Shown one piece after another: positions 15,696 through 24,580 of a stretch of 64,000 nt of DNA. The translations under genes and the position numbers were made by a program. Position 1 is the stretch's first letter. The number at the start of each line of letters is the position of its first letter. The notes under the pieces are model-generated. The model had not been told where the DNA came from and searched no databases. It saw only the letters and a list, made by a program, of their open reading frames with translations. The DNA is from Nocardioides hwasunensis (lineage in GTDB: Bacteria; Actinomycetota; Actinomycetes; Propionibacteriales; Nocardioidaceae): assembly GCF_014779665.1 (NCBI RefSeq), contig NZ_JACXYY010000008.1:62001-126000 (forward strand), written 5' to 3'.

Positions 15696-17261
15696 TCAGG
15701 CCAGCGGGCCGATCACTGACTCGGCGGCGGCGAGCACCGCGCCGGACTGGACCAGGCCGACGGCGGCCTCGATCTCGGGCGAGAGGTGGCGGTCGGGCCC
15801 CGGCCCGGCGATGCCGTGGGTGCGCAGGAGCCCGACGACGGCGCCCGTCGCGGGCGACGGCGTCAGCGGGGCGCGGAGGTCGAGCGCGCGGGCCGCGGTG
15901 AGCACCTCGACGGCGACGACCCGGGACAGCCCGTCGACGGATCGGCGCAGCTTGCGGGCGGCGTTCCACCCCATCGACACGTGGTCCTCCTGCATCGCGC
16001 TGGAGGGGATCGAGTCGACCGACGCAGGGACGGCGAGCCGCTTCAGCTCGGAGACGATCGCGGCCTGGGTGTACTGCGCGATCATGTGGCCGCTGTCGAC
16101 GCCGGGGTCGTCGGCGAGGAACGGCGGCAGGCCGTGGTTGCGCGACGTGTCGAGGAAGCGGTCCGTGCGACGCTCGCTGATCGAGGCCACGTCGGCGGCG
16201 ACGATCGCCAGGAAGTCGAGCACGTAGCCCACTGGCGCACCGTGGAAGTTGCCGTTGGACTCCACGTCGTCGCCCAGCACCACCGGGTTGTCGATCGCGC
16301 TGGCGAGCTCGCGCCCGGCGACCGTGGCGGCGTGCTCGACGGTGTCGCGGGCCGCACCGTGCACCTGGGGGGAGCAGCGCAGGGAGTAGGCGTCCTGCAC
16401 CCGGTTGCAGTCGCCGGTGCGGTGCGAGGCGACGATCGCCGACCCCGCCATGAGGGCCGTCAGGTTCGCCGCGGACAGGGCCTGGCCCGGGTGGGGGCGG
16501 ATCGCCTGCAGCTCGGGCGCGAAGACCCGGTCGGTGCCGAGCTGTCCCTCCACGCTCATCGCGGCGGCGACGTCGGCGGTGCGCAGCAGCATCCGCAGGT
16601 CGGTGATCGCCATGACGAGCATGCCCAGCATCCCGTCGGTGCCGTTGATGAGCGCGAGCCCCTCCTTGGCGACCAGCTCCACGGGCTCGAGACCGGCGGC
16701 GGCGAGCGCGTCGGCGGCCGGCATCAGCGTGCCCTCGGCGTCGCGGACCTCGCCCTCCCCCATCAGCGCGAGCGCGCAGTGCGACAGCGGCGCGAGGTCG
16801 CCCGAGCAGCCGAGCGAGCCGTACTCCCGCACCACGGGCGTGATCCCGTGCGACAGCAGGGCGGCCATGAGCTGCGCGGTCTCCCGGCGTACGCCGGTGT
16901 GGCCGGTGGCGAGCGTCGAGAGGCGCAGCAGCATCAGGCCGCGCACCACCTCGCGCTCCACCTCCGGACCCGACCCGGCCGCGTGGGAGCGGACGAGGGA
17001 GCGCTGGAGCTGCGCCCGCATCTCGGTGGGGATGTGGCGGGTGGCCAGAGCGCCGAAGCCGGTGCTCACGCCGTAGGTCGGGGTCTCCGCTGCGGCGAGC
17101 GTCTCGATGACCGCGCGGGCGCGGTCGACCGCGGCGAGCGCCTCCCCGGTCAGCTCGACTCGCGCATGGTGGCGCGCGACGCGGACGAGGTCCTCGAAGG
17201 AGACGGGGCCGACACCGACGTCGACCACCGTGGAGGCCTGGCTGCTCTGCATGCGCTCCAT
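15696..17261 (-). CDS. hutH: Histidine ammonia-lyase
   Basis: Deaminates L-histidine to urocanate, first step of histidine degradation. The 521-residue protein has the catalytic loop Tyr63 in TYGVSTGFG and the MIO-forming site at 152-154 within GSLGCSGDLAPLSH. The tripeptide is Cys-Ser-Gly instead of the textbook Ala-Ser-Gly; the family signature allows this and Cys occurs in other actinobacterial HutH proteins. Further motifs are INGTDGMLG, QDAYSLRCSPQVHG and ESNGNFHGAP. ATG 17261 is preceded by GGGAG; ATG 17252 is the alternative. It is divergent from a membrane coiled-coil gene and an IclR regulator, which is the likely controller. Confidence 0.96.
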   Translation of the reverse strand: MERMQSSQASTVVDVGVGPVSFEDLVRVARHHARVELTGEALAAVDRARAVIETLAAAETPTYGVSTGFGALATRHIPTEMRAQLQRSLVRSHAAGSGPEVEREVVRGLMLLRLSTLATGHTGVRRETAQLMAALLSHGITPVVREYGSLGCSGDLAPLSHCALALMGEGEVRDAEGTLMPAADALAAAGLEPVELVAKEGLALINGTDGMLGMLVMAITDLRMLLRTADVAAAMSVEGQLGTDRVFAPELQAIRPHPGQALSAANLTALMAGSAIVASHRTGDCNRVQDAYSLRCSPQVHGAARDTVEHAATVAGRELASAIDNPVVLGDDVESNGNFHGAPVGYVLDFLAIVAADVASISERRTDRFLDTSRNHGLPPFLADDPGVDSGHMIAQYTQAAIVSELKRLAVPASVDSIPSSAMQEDHVSMGWNAARKLRRSVDGLSRVVAVEVLTAARALDLRAPLTPSPATGAVVGLLRTHGIAGPGPDRHLSPEIEAAVGLVQSGAVLAAAESVIGPLA

Positions 17262-17382
17262 GAAACTCCCGACGACCGGGCACCACCAGAGCCTCCGGCG
17301 CAGCAGGGGTCTGGCATACGAGACTCGCGTTCGGTGCGCCGCCACCACTGGACAGGTGGCCGTCTGCTGCGACACTGAGGAC

Positions 17383-18003
17383 ATGACCACCACCATCATC
17401 GTTGTCGTCGTCGTCGTGCTGGTCGTCCTGGGAGCTGCACTCGTCCTGGGTCAGCGGAAGAAGAGGCAGACCGGCATCGACCGGTCGCAGCAGCTCAGGT
17501 CCGAGGCCGCCACGGACGCCGCTGCCGCGGTCCCGCCCGCCCGCGAGCGCGCCGCGGCGACGCAGGCCGAGGCCGAGGAGGCGCGCGCCGAGGCCGACGC
17601 CGCCGAGGCGCACGCCGAGCAGGTCGAGGCCGTGGCGCACGAGGCGCGCGTCGAGGCCCAGCAGGCTGAGGCGGCCCACGAGGACCAGGTCCGCGAGGCC
17701 GACCGGCTCGACCCGCGCGTGGACCAGAAGGCCGACGACTACGCGCCCCAGCTCCCCGACAACACCGACCAGCAGCCCGCCTCGCCGCCGCCGGCGTCCG
17801 AGGTGGCCACCGAGCCGGCCGAGCCGGCCATCCCGGCCGAGCCGACCGACCCCGTGGCTCCGGCCAGCGGCACGGCCCCGCTGCCGCGTCGTACGCCGGG
17901 GGCGCAGGACATGCCCGGCAAGCCCATCGAGAAGACCGACGACGGCGGCGGCTGGTTCACCAAGCCCGACACGACGAGGGCACCGGACTCCGACCGCACC
18001 TGA
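17383..18003 (+). CDS. Single-pass membrane protein with Ala/Glu coiled coil
   Basis: A 206-residue protein of unknown function. Residues 3-24 form one very hydrophobic helix (run of Ile/Val), followed by a short basic stop-transfer RKKRQ, an Ala/Glu/Arg-rich coiled coil (about 45-115), and a Pro/Glu/Ala-rich disordered region ending in GGGWFTKPD. Topology is most likely N-out, bulk cytoplasmic. ATG 17383 was chosen because the hydrophobic helix begins there; upstream frame is antisense to hutH. Its stop overlaps the IclR ATG (TGATG), so the two are co-transcribed and the gene may simply be a leader of the regulator operon. Confidence 0.75.
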   Translation: MTTTIIVVVVVVLVVLGAALVLGQRKKRQTGIDRSQQLRSEAATDAAAAVPPARERAAATQAEAEEARAEADAAEAHAEQVEAVAHEARVEAQQAEAAHEDQVREADRLDPRVDQKADDYAPQLPDNTDQQPASPPPASEVATEPAEPAIPAEPTDPVAPASGTAPLPRRTPGAQDMPGKPIEKTDDGGGWFTKPDTTRAPDSDRT

Positions 18004-18758
18004 TGAGCCAGGTCCCCGCCGCCACGCGGGCGCTGCGGGTGCTGCGGTTCCTCGCGACGCAGGCCGACCCGGTCCCGCTCGAGCGGATCGTGCGCGCGTG
18101 CGACCTGCCGCGGAGCACGGCGTACCACCTGCTCAACACGATGATCGACGAGGGCTTCGTCGTGCACCTGCCCGACGAGCACCGCTACGGCCTCGGCGTG
18201 GCCGCGTTCGAGGTCGGCAGCGGGTTCACCCGGCAGGAGCCGCTCGCCCGGCTGGCGCGTCGTCCGCTCGCCGAGCTCGTCGACCGGACCGGCCACGGCG
18301 CGCACCTCGCCGTGCTCCACGGTCGCGACGTGCTCTACGTGATCGAGGAGCGCGCACCCGGCAGGCCGCCGCTCGTCACCGACGTCGGAGTCCGCCTCCC
18401 GGCCCACCTGACCGCGTCCGGTCGCGCGATCCTCGCCGCCCTCCCGGCCAGCCAGGTCCGCGCGCTCTATCCCGACCGCTCGGCGTTCGTCGACCGGCAC
18501 GGCGTCGGCCCGACGTCGCTCAGTGCGCTGCGCACCGTGCTGTCCGAGACCCGGCAGCGAGGCCATGCGACCGAGGACGGCGAGGTCACCCCGGGACTCC
18601 AGAGCGTCGCCGCAGCGGTCCTCGACCACAACGCCCACCCCGTCGCGGGGGTGGCGGTCACGTTCCCCACCGGGGAGCGCGTGGCCGGGATCGCCGACGC
18701 CGTCTCCGCCACCGCCACGCGGCTGGGCCGGAGGGTCGGCGGAAGGGTTGCCACGTAG
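18003..18758 (+). CDS. IclR-family transcriptional regulator (probable hut regulator)
   Basis: A 251-residue regulator: winged helix-turn-helix at about residues 8-65 (LPRSTAYHLLNTMIDEGFV recognition region) and an IclR ligand-binding domain at about 85-245 (TGHGAHLAVLHGRDVLYVIEE, then LTASGRAILAALP and GHATEDGEVTPGLQSVAAAV). The ATG overlaps the preceding stop. Its divergence from hutH, with one intervening gene, makes histidine or urocanate the natural guess for the effector. A GCCACC/GGTGGC inverted repeat at 17341-17360 in the divergent gap is a candidate operator. Assignment to hut control is inference. Confidence 0.9.
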   Translation: MSQVPAATRALRVLRFLATQADPVPLERIVRACDLPRSTAYHLLNTMIDEGFVVHLPDEHRYGLGVAAFEVGSGFTRQEPLARLARRPLAELVDRTGHGAHLAVLHGRDVLYVIEERAPGRPPLVTDVGVRLPAHLTASGRAILAALPASQVRALYPDRSAFVDRHGVGPTSLSALRTVLSETRQRGHATEDGEVTPGLQSVAAAVLDHNAHPVAGVAVTFPTGERVAGIADAVSATATRLGRRVGGRVAT

Positions 18759-18805
18759 CCCCGACGGGGTGAGTCTCGTTGACACCGCAGACGACAGGAG
18801 TTGCC

Positions 18806-21406
18806 GTGGCCCCGAGACCCCGACCCGTCCGACGCGTGCTGGTCTCCCTGCTGACAGCGGGAGGCCTGGTGACCGGCGGCCTCCTCGCGGTCGCGCCGAG
18901 CGGCGAGCCGTCGGCCGACCTGATCACGACGTTCGACGCGGAGACCAGAGCCCGCACGCGGGCGCTCGCCGGCTCACCCCCGATCACCGACCCCGGAGCA
19001 GCGGCGATCGCCGGCATCGCAGGCACCGCGAGCCTGGACGGGCACGGCCACGTGCACAACGACCCCACCACCAAGAACGCCGTCAGTCGCAGCGGTGAAG
19101 CGGCGGCCCACCCCGACCGGACCACGCCGCAGCAGCGCGCAGCCAGCCGGGCCCGGGTCGCCGAGCAGCGCACGCAGCGCGAGCCCCGGCTCACCCGCGT
19201 CCCCCTGCGCGAGAGGCGCCGTGCGGTGCCGGAGAGCAGGTACGCCATGGCCGGCGGCTGCTACACCCTCGGCGGGCGACCGATCACGTTCCAGGCGACC
19301 GGTCTCGGCAGCTACCTCCTCTACGCCGCCGACGGCACCTTCCTCGCTGCTGGCGGCACCGACGACGCGACCTTCGCCGCCAGCCCGTCGGAACAGGCCG
19401 ACTGGACAGCTCGCACGGCAGGCAGGGGCAGGTTCACCTTCACCCTCGCCGACGGACGCTCGCTGCGGCGTGCTCCCGCGACAGCGACGGGATTCGGCAC
19501 CCGCACCGGCCCGGCCGAGTCGCTCGCCCTGCGCCGGGCCGACGGCTGCGCGGCCTTCCCCGAGGTCGAGACCAACGTCAGCGGACGACCTTTCGGCGGG
19601 GTCACGTCGTTCCAGGAGGTGCGGGGCTACGTCGACCCGCACGTGCACGGCCAGACCCACGAGTTCCTCGGAGGCCGGGTCATCTGCAGCCCGCCCTTCC
19701 ACAAGTACGGCGCCGCGGCCGCGCTGGTGGACTGCCCCGACCACCAGCTCGCCGACGGTCGCGGCGCGCTGCTCGAGGACGTGCTGGCCGACAAGACGCC
19801 CGGGACGGGCCACGACCCGGTCGGCTGGCCGACGTTCTCCTACTGGCCCAACCCCCACTCGCTCACGCACCAGCAGGTCTACTACAAGTGGCTCGAGCGC
19901 TCGTGGCGCGCCGGGCTGCGCATCCACACCAGCCTGCTCACCGAGAACCACGTCCTCTGCGCGATCTACCCGCTCAAGAAGAACTCGTGCGACGACCGCG
20001 ACGCGGTGCGGCTGCAGGCGAAGGACATGCGCGCGATGCAGGACTACATCGACGCGCAGTACGGCGGCCCCGGCCGCGGCTGGTATCGCATCGTCACCAA
20101 CCCCTTCGAGGCACGCTCGGTCATCAACCAGGGCAAGCTCGCCGTCGTCATGGGCATGGAGACCTCCGTCCCGCTCGGCTGCAACGTGCAGCTCGGCCGC
20201 CCCACCTGCACCGAGGAGCAGATGCTGGCAGAGCTCGCCGAGATGAAGGCGCTCGGCGTCAGCCAGATGGAGCTCACCAACAAGTTCGACAACGCCTTCA
20301 CCGGGGTGGCCGGCGACGCGGGCAGCACCGGCACGCTGACCAACGCCGCGAACTTCCTCAGCACCGGCTCGTTCCTGCGGATGCGGACCTGCCCGTCGAG
20401 CAACCCGCCCGGCGTCGAGGACCGGCTCCAGTCGCCGAACCTCGGCGACCTCGGCACCCTCCCCGGTGGACAGGACACGACACCCGACCAGGACGCCATC
20501 TTCGGCGCGATCTGGGAGCTCTTCGGCGACGTCGGCGTCCAGCCGGGCCCGCTCTACCCGGCCGGCCCGCACTGCAACCAGCTCGGTCTGAGCCCCCTCG
20601 GCGAGAAGCTGCTCTCGGCCATGATCGACCAGAGGATCCTCTTCGACCCCGACCACATGAGCGTCGCCGGCCGCACCGCGGCACTGGACTACCTGGAGCA
20701 GCAGCAGGCCGCGGGCCGCAGCGTCGGCGTCGTCTCCTCCCACTCGTGGTCGACGTCCGACGCCTATCCCCGGATCTACCGGCTCGGCGGCTTCGTCGCC
20801 CCCTACGCCGGCGACTCGACCGGCTTCGTCGACAAGTGGCGCCAGCACCTGGGGTGGAGCGACCCACGGTTCTACTTCGGGTTCGGGTTCGGCTCCGACA
20901 TGAACGGCTTCGGCGCCCAGGGCGACCCGCGCGGCGCCGACGCGGCCAGCCCCGTGACGTACCCGTTCCGCGGGCTCGGCGGCGTCACCGTCGGCCAGCA
21001 GCGCAGCGGCGAGCGGGTCTTCGACGTCAACACCGACGGCGTGGCCCACTACGGGCTGTACGCCGACTGGGTCGAGGACGCCGAACACGTGGCCGGCGCC
21101 GACGGTCCCGCACTCGCCGCCGACCTGTCGCGCGGCGCGGAGGCCTACCTCCAGACCTGGGAGCGGGCGTGGGGCATCGCGCCCGACTCGTGCCGCAACC
21201 CCCGGTTGCGCCGGTCGGTGCGGGCGTTCACGAAGGCGGCGACCCCGGGGATCCGCACGCGCGAGCTGATGCGCCGCGTCGGCCAGCCGTGGCAACGGAT
21301 AGGTCGGGAGCTCACCTACTGCGCGAAGGCTCCGGGCGAGCAGCGCGTGCTGATCACGGTCGCGATGTCCGGCGTCGGCAAGGTGAGATCCGTCCGACGT
21401 GGCTGA
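18806..21406 (+). CDS. Large secreted M19-like (renal dipeptidase-type) metallohydrolase
   Basis: An 866-residue exported protein. GTG 18806 is preceded by AGGAG at 18796-18800, which favours it over an in-frame TTG at 18779. The signal peptide is PRPRPVRRVLVSLLTAGG to about residue 37. Residues about 145-265 form a beta-rich domain of unknown type. The catalytic half resembles peptidase M19: metal-type HVH in YVDPHVHG, Glu in MGMETS, MELTNKFDNAF, His in LFDPDHMS, His in SSHSWS, and FGSDMNGFG in place of the usual GSDFDG. It is far longer than standard M19 enzymes (about 350-400 residues). Substrate unknown; likely an extracellular amidohydrolase or peptidase. Confidence 0.82.
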   Translation: MAPRPRPVRRVLVSLLTAGGLVTGGLLAVAPSGEPSADLITTFDAETRARTRALAGSPPITDPGAAAIAGIAGTASLDGHGHVHNDPTTKNAVSRSGEAAAHPDRTTPQQRAASRARVAEQRTQREPRLTRVPLRERRRAVPESRYAMAGGCYTLGGRPITFQATGLGSYLLYAADGTFLAAGGTDDATFAASPSEQADWTARTAGRGRFTFTLADGRSLRRAPATATGFGTRTGPAESLALRRADGCAAFPEVETNVSGRPFGGVTSFQEVRGYVDPHVHGQTHEFLGGRVICSPPFHKYGAAAALVDCPDHQLADGRGALLEDVLADKTPGTGHDPVGWPTFSYWPNPHSLTHQQVYYKWLERSWRAGLRIHTSLLTENHVLCAIYPLKKNSCDDRDAVRLQAKDMRAMQDYIDAQYGGPGRGWYRIVTNPFEARSVINQGKLAVVMGMETSVPLGCNVQLGRPTCTEEQMLAELAEMKALGVSQMELTNKFDNAFTGVAGDAGSTGTLTNAANFLSTGSFLRMRTCPSSNPPGVEDRLQSPNLGDLGTLPGGQDTTPDQDAIFGAIWELFGDVGVQPGPLYPAGPHCNQLGLSPLGEKLLSAMIDQRILFDPDHMSVAGRTAALDYLEQQQAAGRSVGVVSSHSWSTSDAYPRIYRLGGFVAPYAGDSTGFVDKWRQHLGWSDPRFYFGFGFGSDMNGFGAQGDPRGADAASPVTYPFRGLGGVTVGQQRSGERVFDVNTDGVAHYGLYADWVEDAEHVAGADGPALAADLSRGAEAYLQTWERAWGIAPDSCRNPRLRRSVRAFTKAATPGIRTRELMRRVGQPWQRIGRELTYCAKAPGEQRVLITVAMSGVGKVRSVRRG

Positions 21407-21409
21407 TGC

Positions 21410-21736
21410 TCAGCGCCGTCGCCACCAGCGACGACGCGCCGCGGGGGTGTCGGTGATGCTGCGGCCCCAGCGGCCCCGGGCCAGGGTCACCGCCTCGTCG
21501 ACGAACCGCGCCCGCGCCTGCGCCCAGTCGGCGGTCTCGACGAGTGTGCGCTCCGACCCCCAGTCGCCGACGTACCAGACCCGGTAGGTCGCGTCGTCGC
21601 GCCTCTCCAGGCCGATGCGTTCGCTCGACAGCCCATCGGCCGCCGGACGCCCGACGACCTGGAAGTCCGTGCCCTCGCCGAGTCCGCGCGCGAGCAGGTG
21701 CTCCGCGACCTCGTCGAGCTCGTCCTGGTCGGCCAC
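21410..21736 (-). CDS. Hypothetical small acidic protein, candidate immunity protein
   Basis: A 108-residue soluble protein of unknown family. GTG 21736 lies 7 bp after the stop of the 285-residue gene, so it is the last gene of the T7SS-associated operon. The fold looks alpha/beta with aromatic-rich strands (YRVWYVGDWG, then ADWAQARARF) and a basic tail. Small acidic proteins in this last position of WXG100/toxin operons are commonly immunity factors, which is the basis for the suggestion; no conserved motif proves it. It converges on the M19-like gene with only 3 bp between stops. Confidence 0.65.
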   Translation of the reverse strand: MADQDELDEVAEHLLARGLGEGTDFQVVGRPAADGLSSERIGLERRDDATYRVWYVGDWGSERTLVETADWAQARARFVDEAVTLARGRWGRSITDTPAARRRWWRRR

Positions 21737-21743
21737 CGACCAC

Positions 21744-22601
21744 TCAACCGTGGGTGGCGCGCGACTGGGTCGGCATCGGGTCGGAGCGCACGCCCTCGCG
21801 ATCGGCGAGCTCGCCGGCTGCGACCGTCGCCTGGAAGACGCCGGGCTCGACCTCGGTCGCGCCGAGCTCGGCGGCGTCCGCTGCCGAGTCGGGCGTGACC
21901 ACCACGAGGACCTCGTCGCCCGCCTGCTGCAGGACGCGCACCCGGTGGTCGCGCCAGCGCGCCACGAGGGCGATGTCGAAGACCTCGCACGCGGACACCG
22001 GCGCCGTGCGGGAGTGGACCATCGGCCGCACCGGCTCGAAGCCCTCGGGCACCTGGTCGTCGCCGACCCACACCAGCTCGACCGACTGCTGGTCGGCGGT
22101 GTAGGAGCAGGGCAGGTCGAGGGCGCCGAACCTCGCGCGGGGACCGATCAGGTGCAGTGGCGGGAAGTAGCCCTTCGCGCCCTGCCACCCGCGCGCCGCG
22201 CCCAGGTAGCGGGAGAACTCGCGCTCCGTGCCGTCGAGGCCCACCCGGACGTAGCGGGCGCTGACGGGCATCCGCGTCATCGTGAGGATCCACGTCGCCG
22301 TGCCGTCGCGGAGGAAGCCGGTGGGGTACGTCGGCCACGGTACGTCTGCGTGCCCGAGCGCGTTGGTCGGGACGCGGAGGTCCATCAGCGGGTGGGTGCC
22401 GAAACGCACCACGTCGACGTGGTCGGGGGCCTCGCCGAACGGCCCGTCGGGCCCGTCGAGGCCCAGCGCCCTGACGCGCTCGACCGGGGTCAGTCCGATG
22501 TGGTCCTCCGGCCGGTAGACCGGGCCCGTCAGCACGTCGTAGCCCTGCTCGACGATCCGGCGCGACACCTCGGGGACCAGGAGCTTCTCCAGGACGGTCA
22601 T
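21744..22601 (-). CDS. Unrecognised 285-residue protein of the T7SS-associated operon
   Basis: A 285-residue protein that I cannot place in a family. It has no signal peptide or membrane helix. Notable stretches are VLTGPVYRPEDHIGL near residue 23, VDVVRFGTHPLMDLRVP near 63, a central WILTMTRMP region and a Glu/Val-rich C-terminus. ATG 22601 overlaps the stop of the preceding immunity-like gene (ATGA), and a 108-residue gene follows 7 bp later. It lacks the N-terminal WXG/coiled-coil targeting region of the toxin upstream, so it may be an extra immunity protein, an orphan effector module, or an accessory factor. Confidence 0.65.
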   Translation of the reverse strand: MTVLEKLLVPEVSRRIVEQGYDVLTGPVYRPEDHIGLTPVERVRALGLDGPDGPFGEAPDHVDVVRFGTHPLMDLRVPTNALGHADVPWPTYPTGFLRDGTATWILTMTRMPVSARYVRVGLDGTEREFSRYLGAARGWQGAKGYFPPLHLIGPRARFGALDLPCSYTADQQSVELVWVGDDQVPEGFEPVRPMVHSRTAPVSACEVFDIALVARWRDHRVRVLQQAGDEVLVVVTPDSAADAAELGATEVEPGVFQATVAAGELADREGVRSDPMPTQSRATHG

Positions 22602-22960
22602 GCCTCGCGCCTCCTCGGGTGGATGGACGTCACTCTCTCATCGACGTCGGTGAGCTCGGCCAGCGCCGCCGCACCGCGCCACCCGTCGTAGGTGTCGCCT
22701 GCCAGGCCCTCGCGCTCCGCGAGCCCACTGTCGTTGGTGAAGAAGCCCGCCTCGTCACCCTCGACCGCGCTGATCGCGATCGTGCCGCCACGCCACGTGG
22801 CGAAGGTCTTGACCGACAAGAAGTCGTCGAGCTCGTCCATCTCGTGACGGACGGGTCCTCCGGGGCCTGTCACGGTGACGTAGCCGCGCCCGTGCCCGTG
22901 CACGTGGATCTCCTGCCCGCCGAGGACGGCGTAGAGACCGGAGGGCCTGACCCTGGTCAC
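22598..22960 (-). CDS. Probable immunity protein of the T7SS toxin
   Basis: About 120 residues, beginning at GTG 22960, which overlaps the toxin stop as GTGA; a GTG 15 nt upstream is possible. The sequence is beta-rich and acidic: LYAVLGGQEIHVHGHGRGY near the N-terminus and WRGGTIAISAVEGDEAGFF in the middle. Immediate overlap with the C-terminus of a polymorphic-toxin-like gene is the classic position of a cognate immunity gene, and translational coupling would guarantee co-production. No conserved family signature was identified with certainty, so the role rests on context. Confidence 0.7.
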   Translation of the reverse strand: MTRVRPSGLYAVLGGQEIHVHGHGRGYVTVTGPGGPVRHEMDELDDFLSVKTFATWRGGTIAISAVEGDEAGFFTNDSGLAEREGLAGDTYDGWRGAAALAELTDVDERVTSIHPRRREA

Positions 22961-24579
22961 TGGACCGGCATCCACATCTTGGTGCCCATGTAGTCCGTGA
23001 GGACGGCCACCAGCTCCTGTCCGCCCGAGCTGTCCATCCGCCAGATCTGGGACCCGTCGGGAAGGTTGGTCGCGACGTCGGTGCGGAACTCCGGGATGCC
23101 GCCGGAGGTGTAGCCGTTGCCCGTGAACGGGTTGTCCGGGTCGATCGCCTTCGCGTCCCAGCTCGGGTCTCCTCCGAGGTCGGAGTGCCGCGGCACGCTG
23201 ACCCCGCTCGGGTCGGTCTGGTCGTAGCGAAGCACGTGGATGTCTGCGTCGTCCGGGCTGAACTTCGTGCCCGTGTAGTCGAGGCCGAGCTTGTCGTGCA
23301 TCTCGCGCGGCGTGTGCAGCTGGTCGACGTCCTCGTAGCGCGAGGTGAAGCCGAAGGTCTCGTCGGGCTTGAAGTAGGGGTCGGAGGACGACCCGCGGAG
23401 GTAGTCGTCGACCGTGCTCTCCGGGATCACGCGCTGCATCGGCGTGCCGGGCTCGATCCGGATCGCGTCACGCGCGTCGACCAGGCGCTGGAGCTCGCCG
23501 GGGCTGAGCTCGTCGATCGGCTTGTTGACGAGGTGTCGCAGGTCGTCCGGCAGGTCGTCGAGGCGGCGGAGCCCGGTGAGCTCGTCGAACCGGTCGAGCT
23601 TGCCGAGGTCGGCCAGGTGGTCGAGCCGGTTCAGGTCGCCGAGCGCGTCGATGGCGTCGAGACCGCCCTTGGCGCCGCGGGTCGCGAGCGCACCGGTTCC
23701 CGCGGTGGCGACGGCGATGATCGCGTCGGGCACCAGGTGCCCGATCGCCCGCGCCGGGTCGTCGGCCCAGGTGTCCCAGTCGAGCAGCGCCTTGCCGAGC
23801 TCCTTGCCGAAGCCGATCGGGTCGGTGGTCAGGCCGGTGTAGATGCCCTTGGCCATGTCCCACGCGCTCTCCGCGGAGAGCTCGTACTTCTTCATCAGCT
23901 CCTCCGGCGTCAGGTCGCCGGTGGCCAGCTTGTAGGAGTCGATGACCATGTTGACCGGACTGAACGGCACCATCGTGAGCAGGTCCCACACGGCCTCGCC
24001 GGCACCCTCGAGGATGCCGCCGACGAACTTCAGCCCCGACTCCAGCCAGTTGGGCTCCTCCGGGGCGTCGGCGCAGCCGGCCTTCACCTCGCCGGCGCAG
24101 ACCTGGGCGGCGCTCTCGAGGTCGGACCGCGCCGCGGCGAGGTCCGCCAGGGCCTTCTTCTGGATCGGGTCGCCCCAGTCGTTGAACGGCTCGGCCTGGT
24201 CGGTCCCGCCGCCGGCCCAGTAGTCGCGCATCTGGCCCATGTAGGAGTCGTACTGCCGGCGGGCGCGCTCCGACTCGCGCTGGCCCTCCTCGTGGTCGGC
24301 CTTCGCCTCGGCGGCGCGCTGCTTCGCGGTGTCCAGCGCACCGGCGTACGTCCTCAGTCCGGCGGCAGCGCGCTTGAACCCGTTGCCGGCCTTGGTCCAA
24401 CGCTCGGGCTCCAGGTCGTGGGCCTCGCGGAACTGGTCAGCGGCCCGGCCGACCCAGCCGGAGACGTCGATCTTCGACAGCGCGTCGCCGGTGTCGAAGA
24501 AGAGCTGTCCCTTCTGCTCCATCGTGGTGGCCTTCGCGCGGACGTTGCCCGGGTTGCCCTCGACCTCGAAGTCCGGCAC
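22957..24579 (-). CDS. T7SS-type secreted polymorphic toxin candidate, 540 residues
   Basis: Residues 1-150 form a helical hairpin/coiled-coil module of the T7SS-secretion-signal type (GWVGRAADQFREAHDLEP carries a W-x-G turn, then GLRTYAGALDTAKQRAAEAK). Residues about 185-310 contain GGILEGAGEAVWDLLTMVPFS and a hydrophobic IIAVATAGTGALATRGAKGG, a common pre-toxin linker. The C-terminal 140 residues (from about SSSDPYFKPDETFGF) are polar and unlike the rest, as expected of a swappable toxin tip, but I do not recognise the fold. GTG 24579 starts one base after a WXG100 gene. The overlapping downstream gene is the likely immunity protein. Confidence 0.8.
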   Translation of the reverse strand: MPDFEVEGNPGNVRAKATTMEQKGQLFFDTGDALSKIDVSGWVGRAADQFREAHDLEPERWTKAGNGFKRAAAGLRTYAGALDTAKQRAAEAKADHEEGQRESERARRQYDSYMGQMRDYWAGGGTDQAEPFNDWGDPIQKKALADLAAARSDLESAAQVCAGEVKAGCADAPEEPNWLESGLKFVGGILEGAGEAVWDLLTMVPFSPVNMVIDSYKLATGDLTPEELMKKYELSAESAWDMAKGIYTGLTTDPIGFGKELGKALLDWDTWADDPARAIGHLVPDAIIAVATAGTGALATRGAKGGLDAIDALGDLNRLDHLADLGKLDRFDELTGLRRLDDLPDDLRHLVNKPIDELSPGELQRLVDARDAIRIEPGTPMQRVIPESTVDDYLRGSSSDPYFKPDETFGFTSRYEDVDQLHTPREMHDKLGLDYTGTKFSPDDADIHVLRYDQTDPSGVSVPRHSDLGGDPSWDAKAIDPDNPFTGNGYTSGGIPEFRTDVATNLPDGSQIWRMDSSGGQELVAVLTDYMGTKMWMPVQ

Positions 24580-24580
24580 G

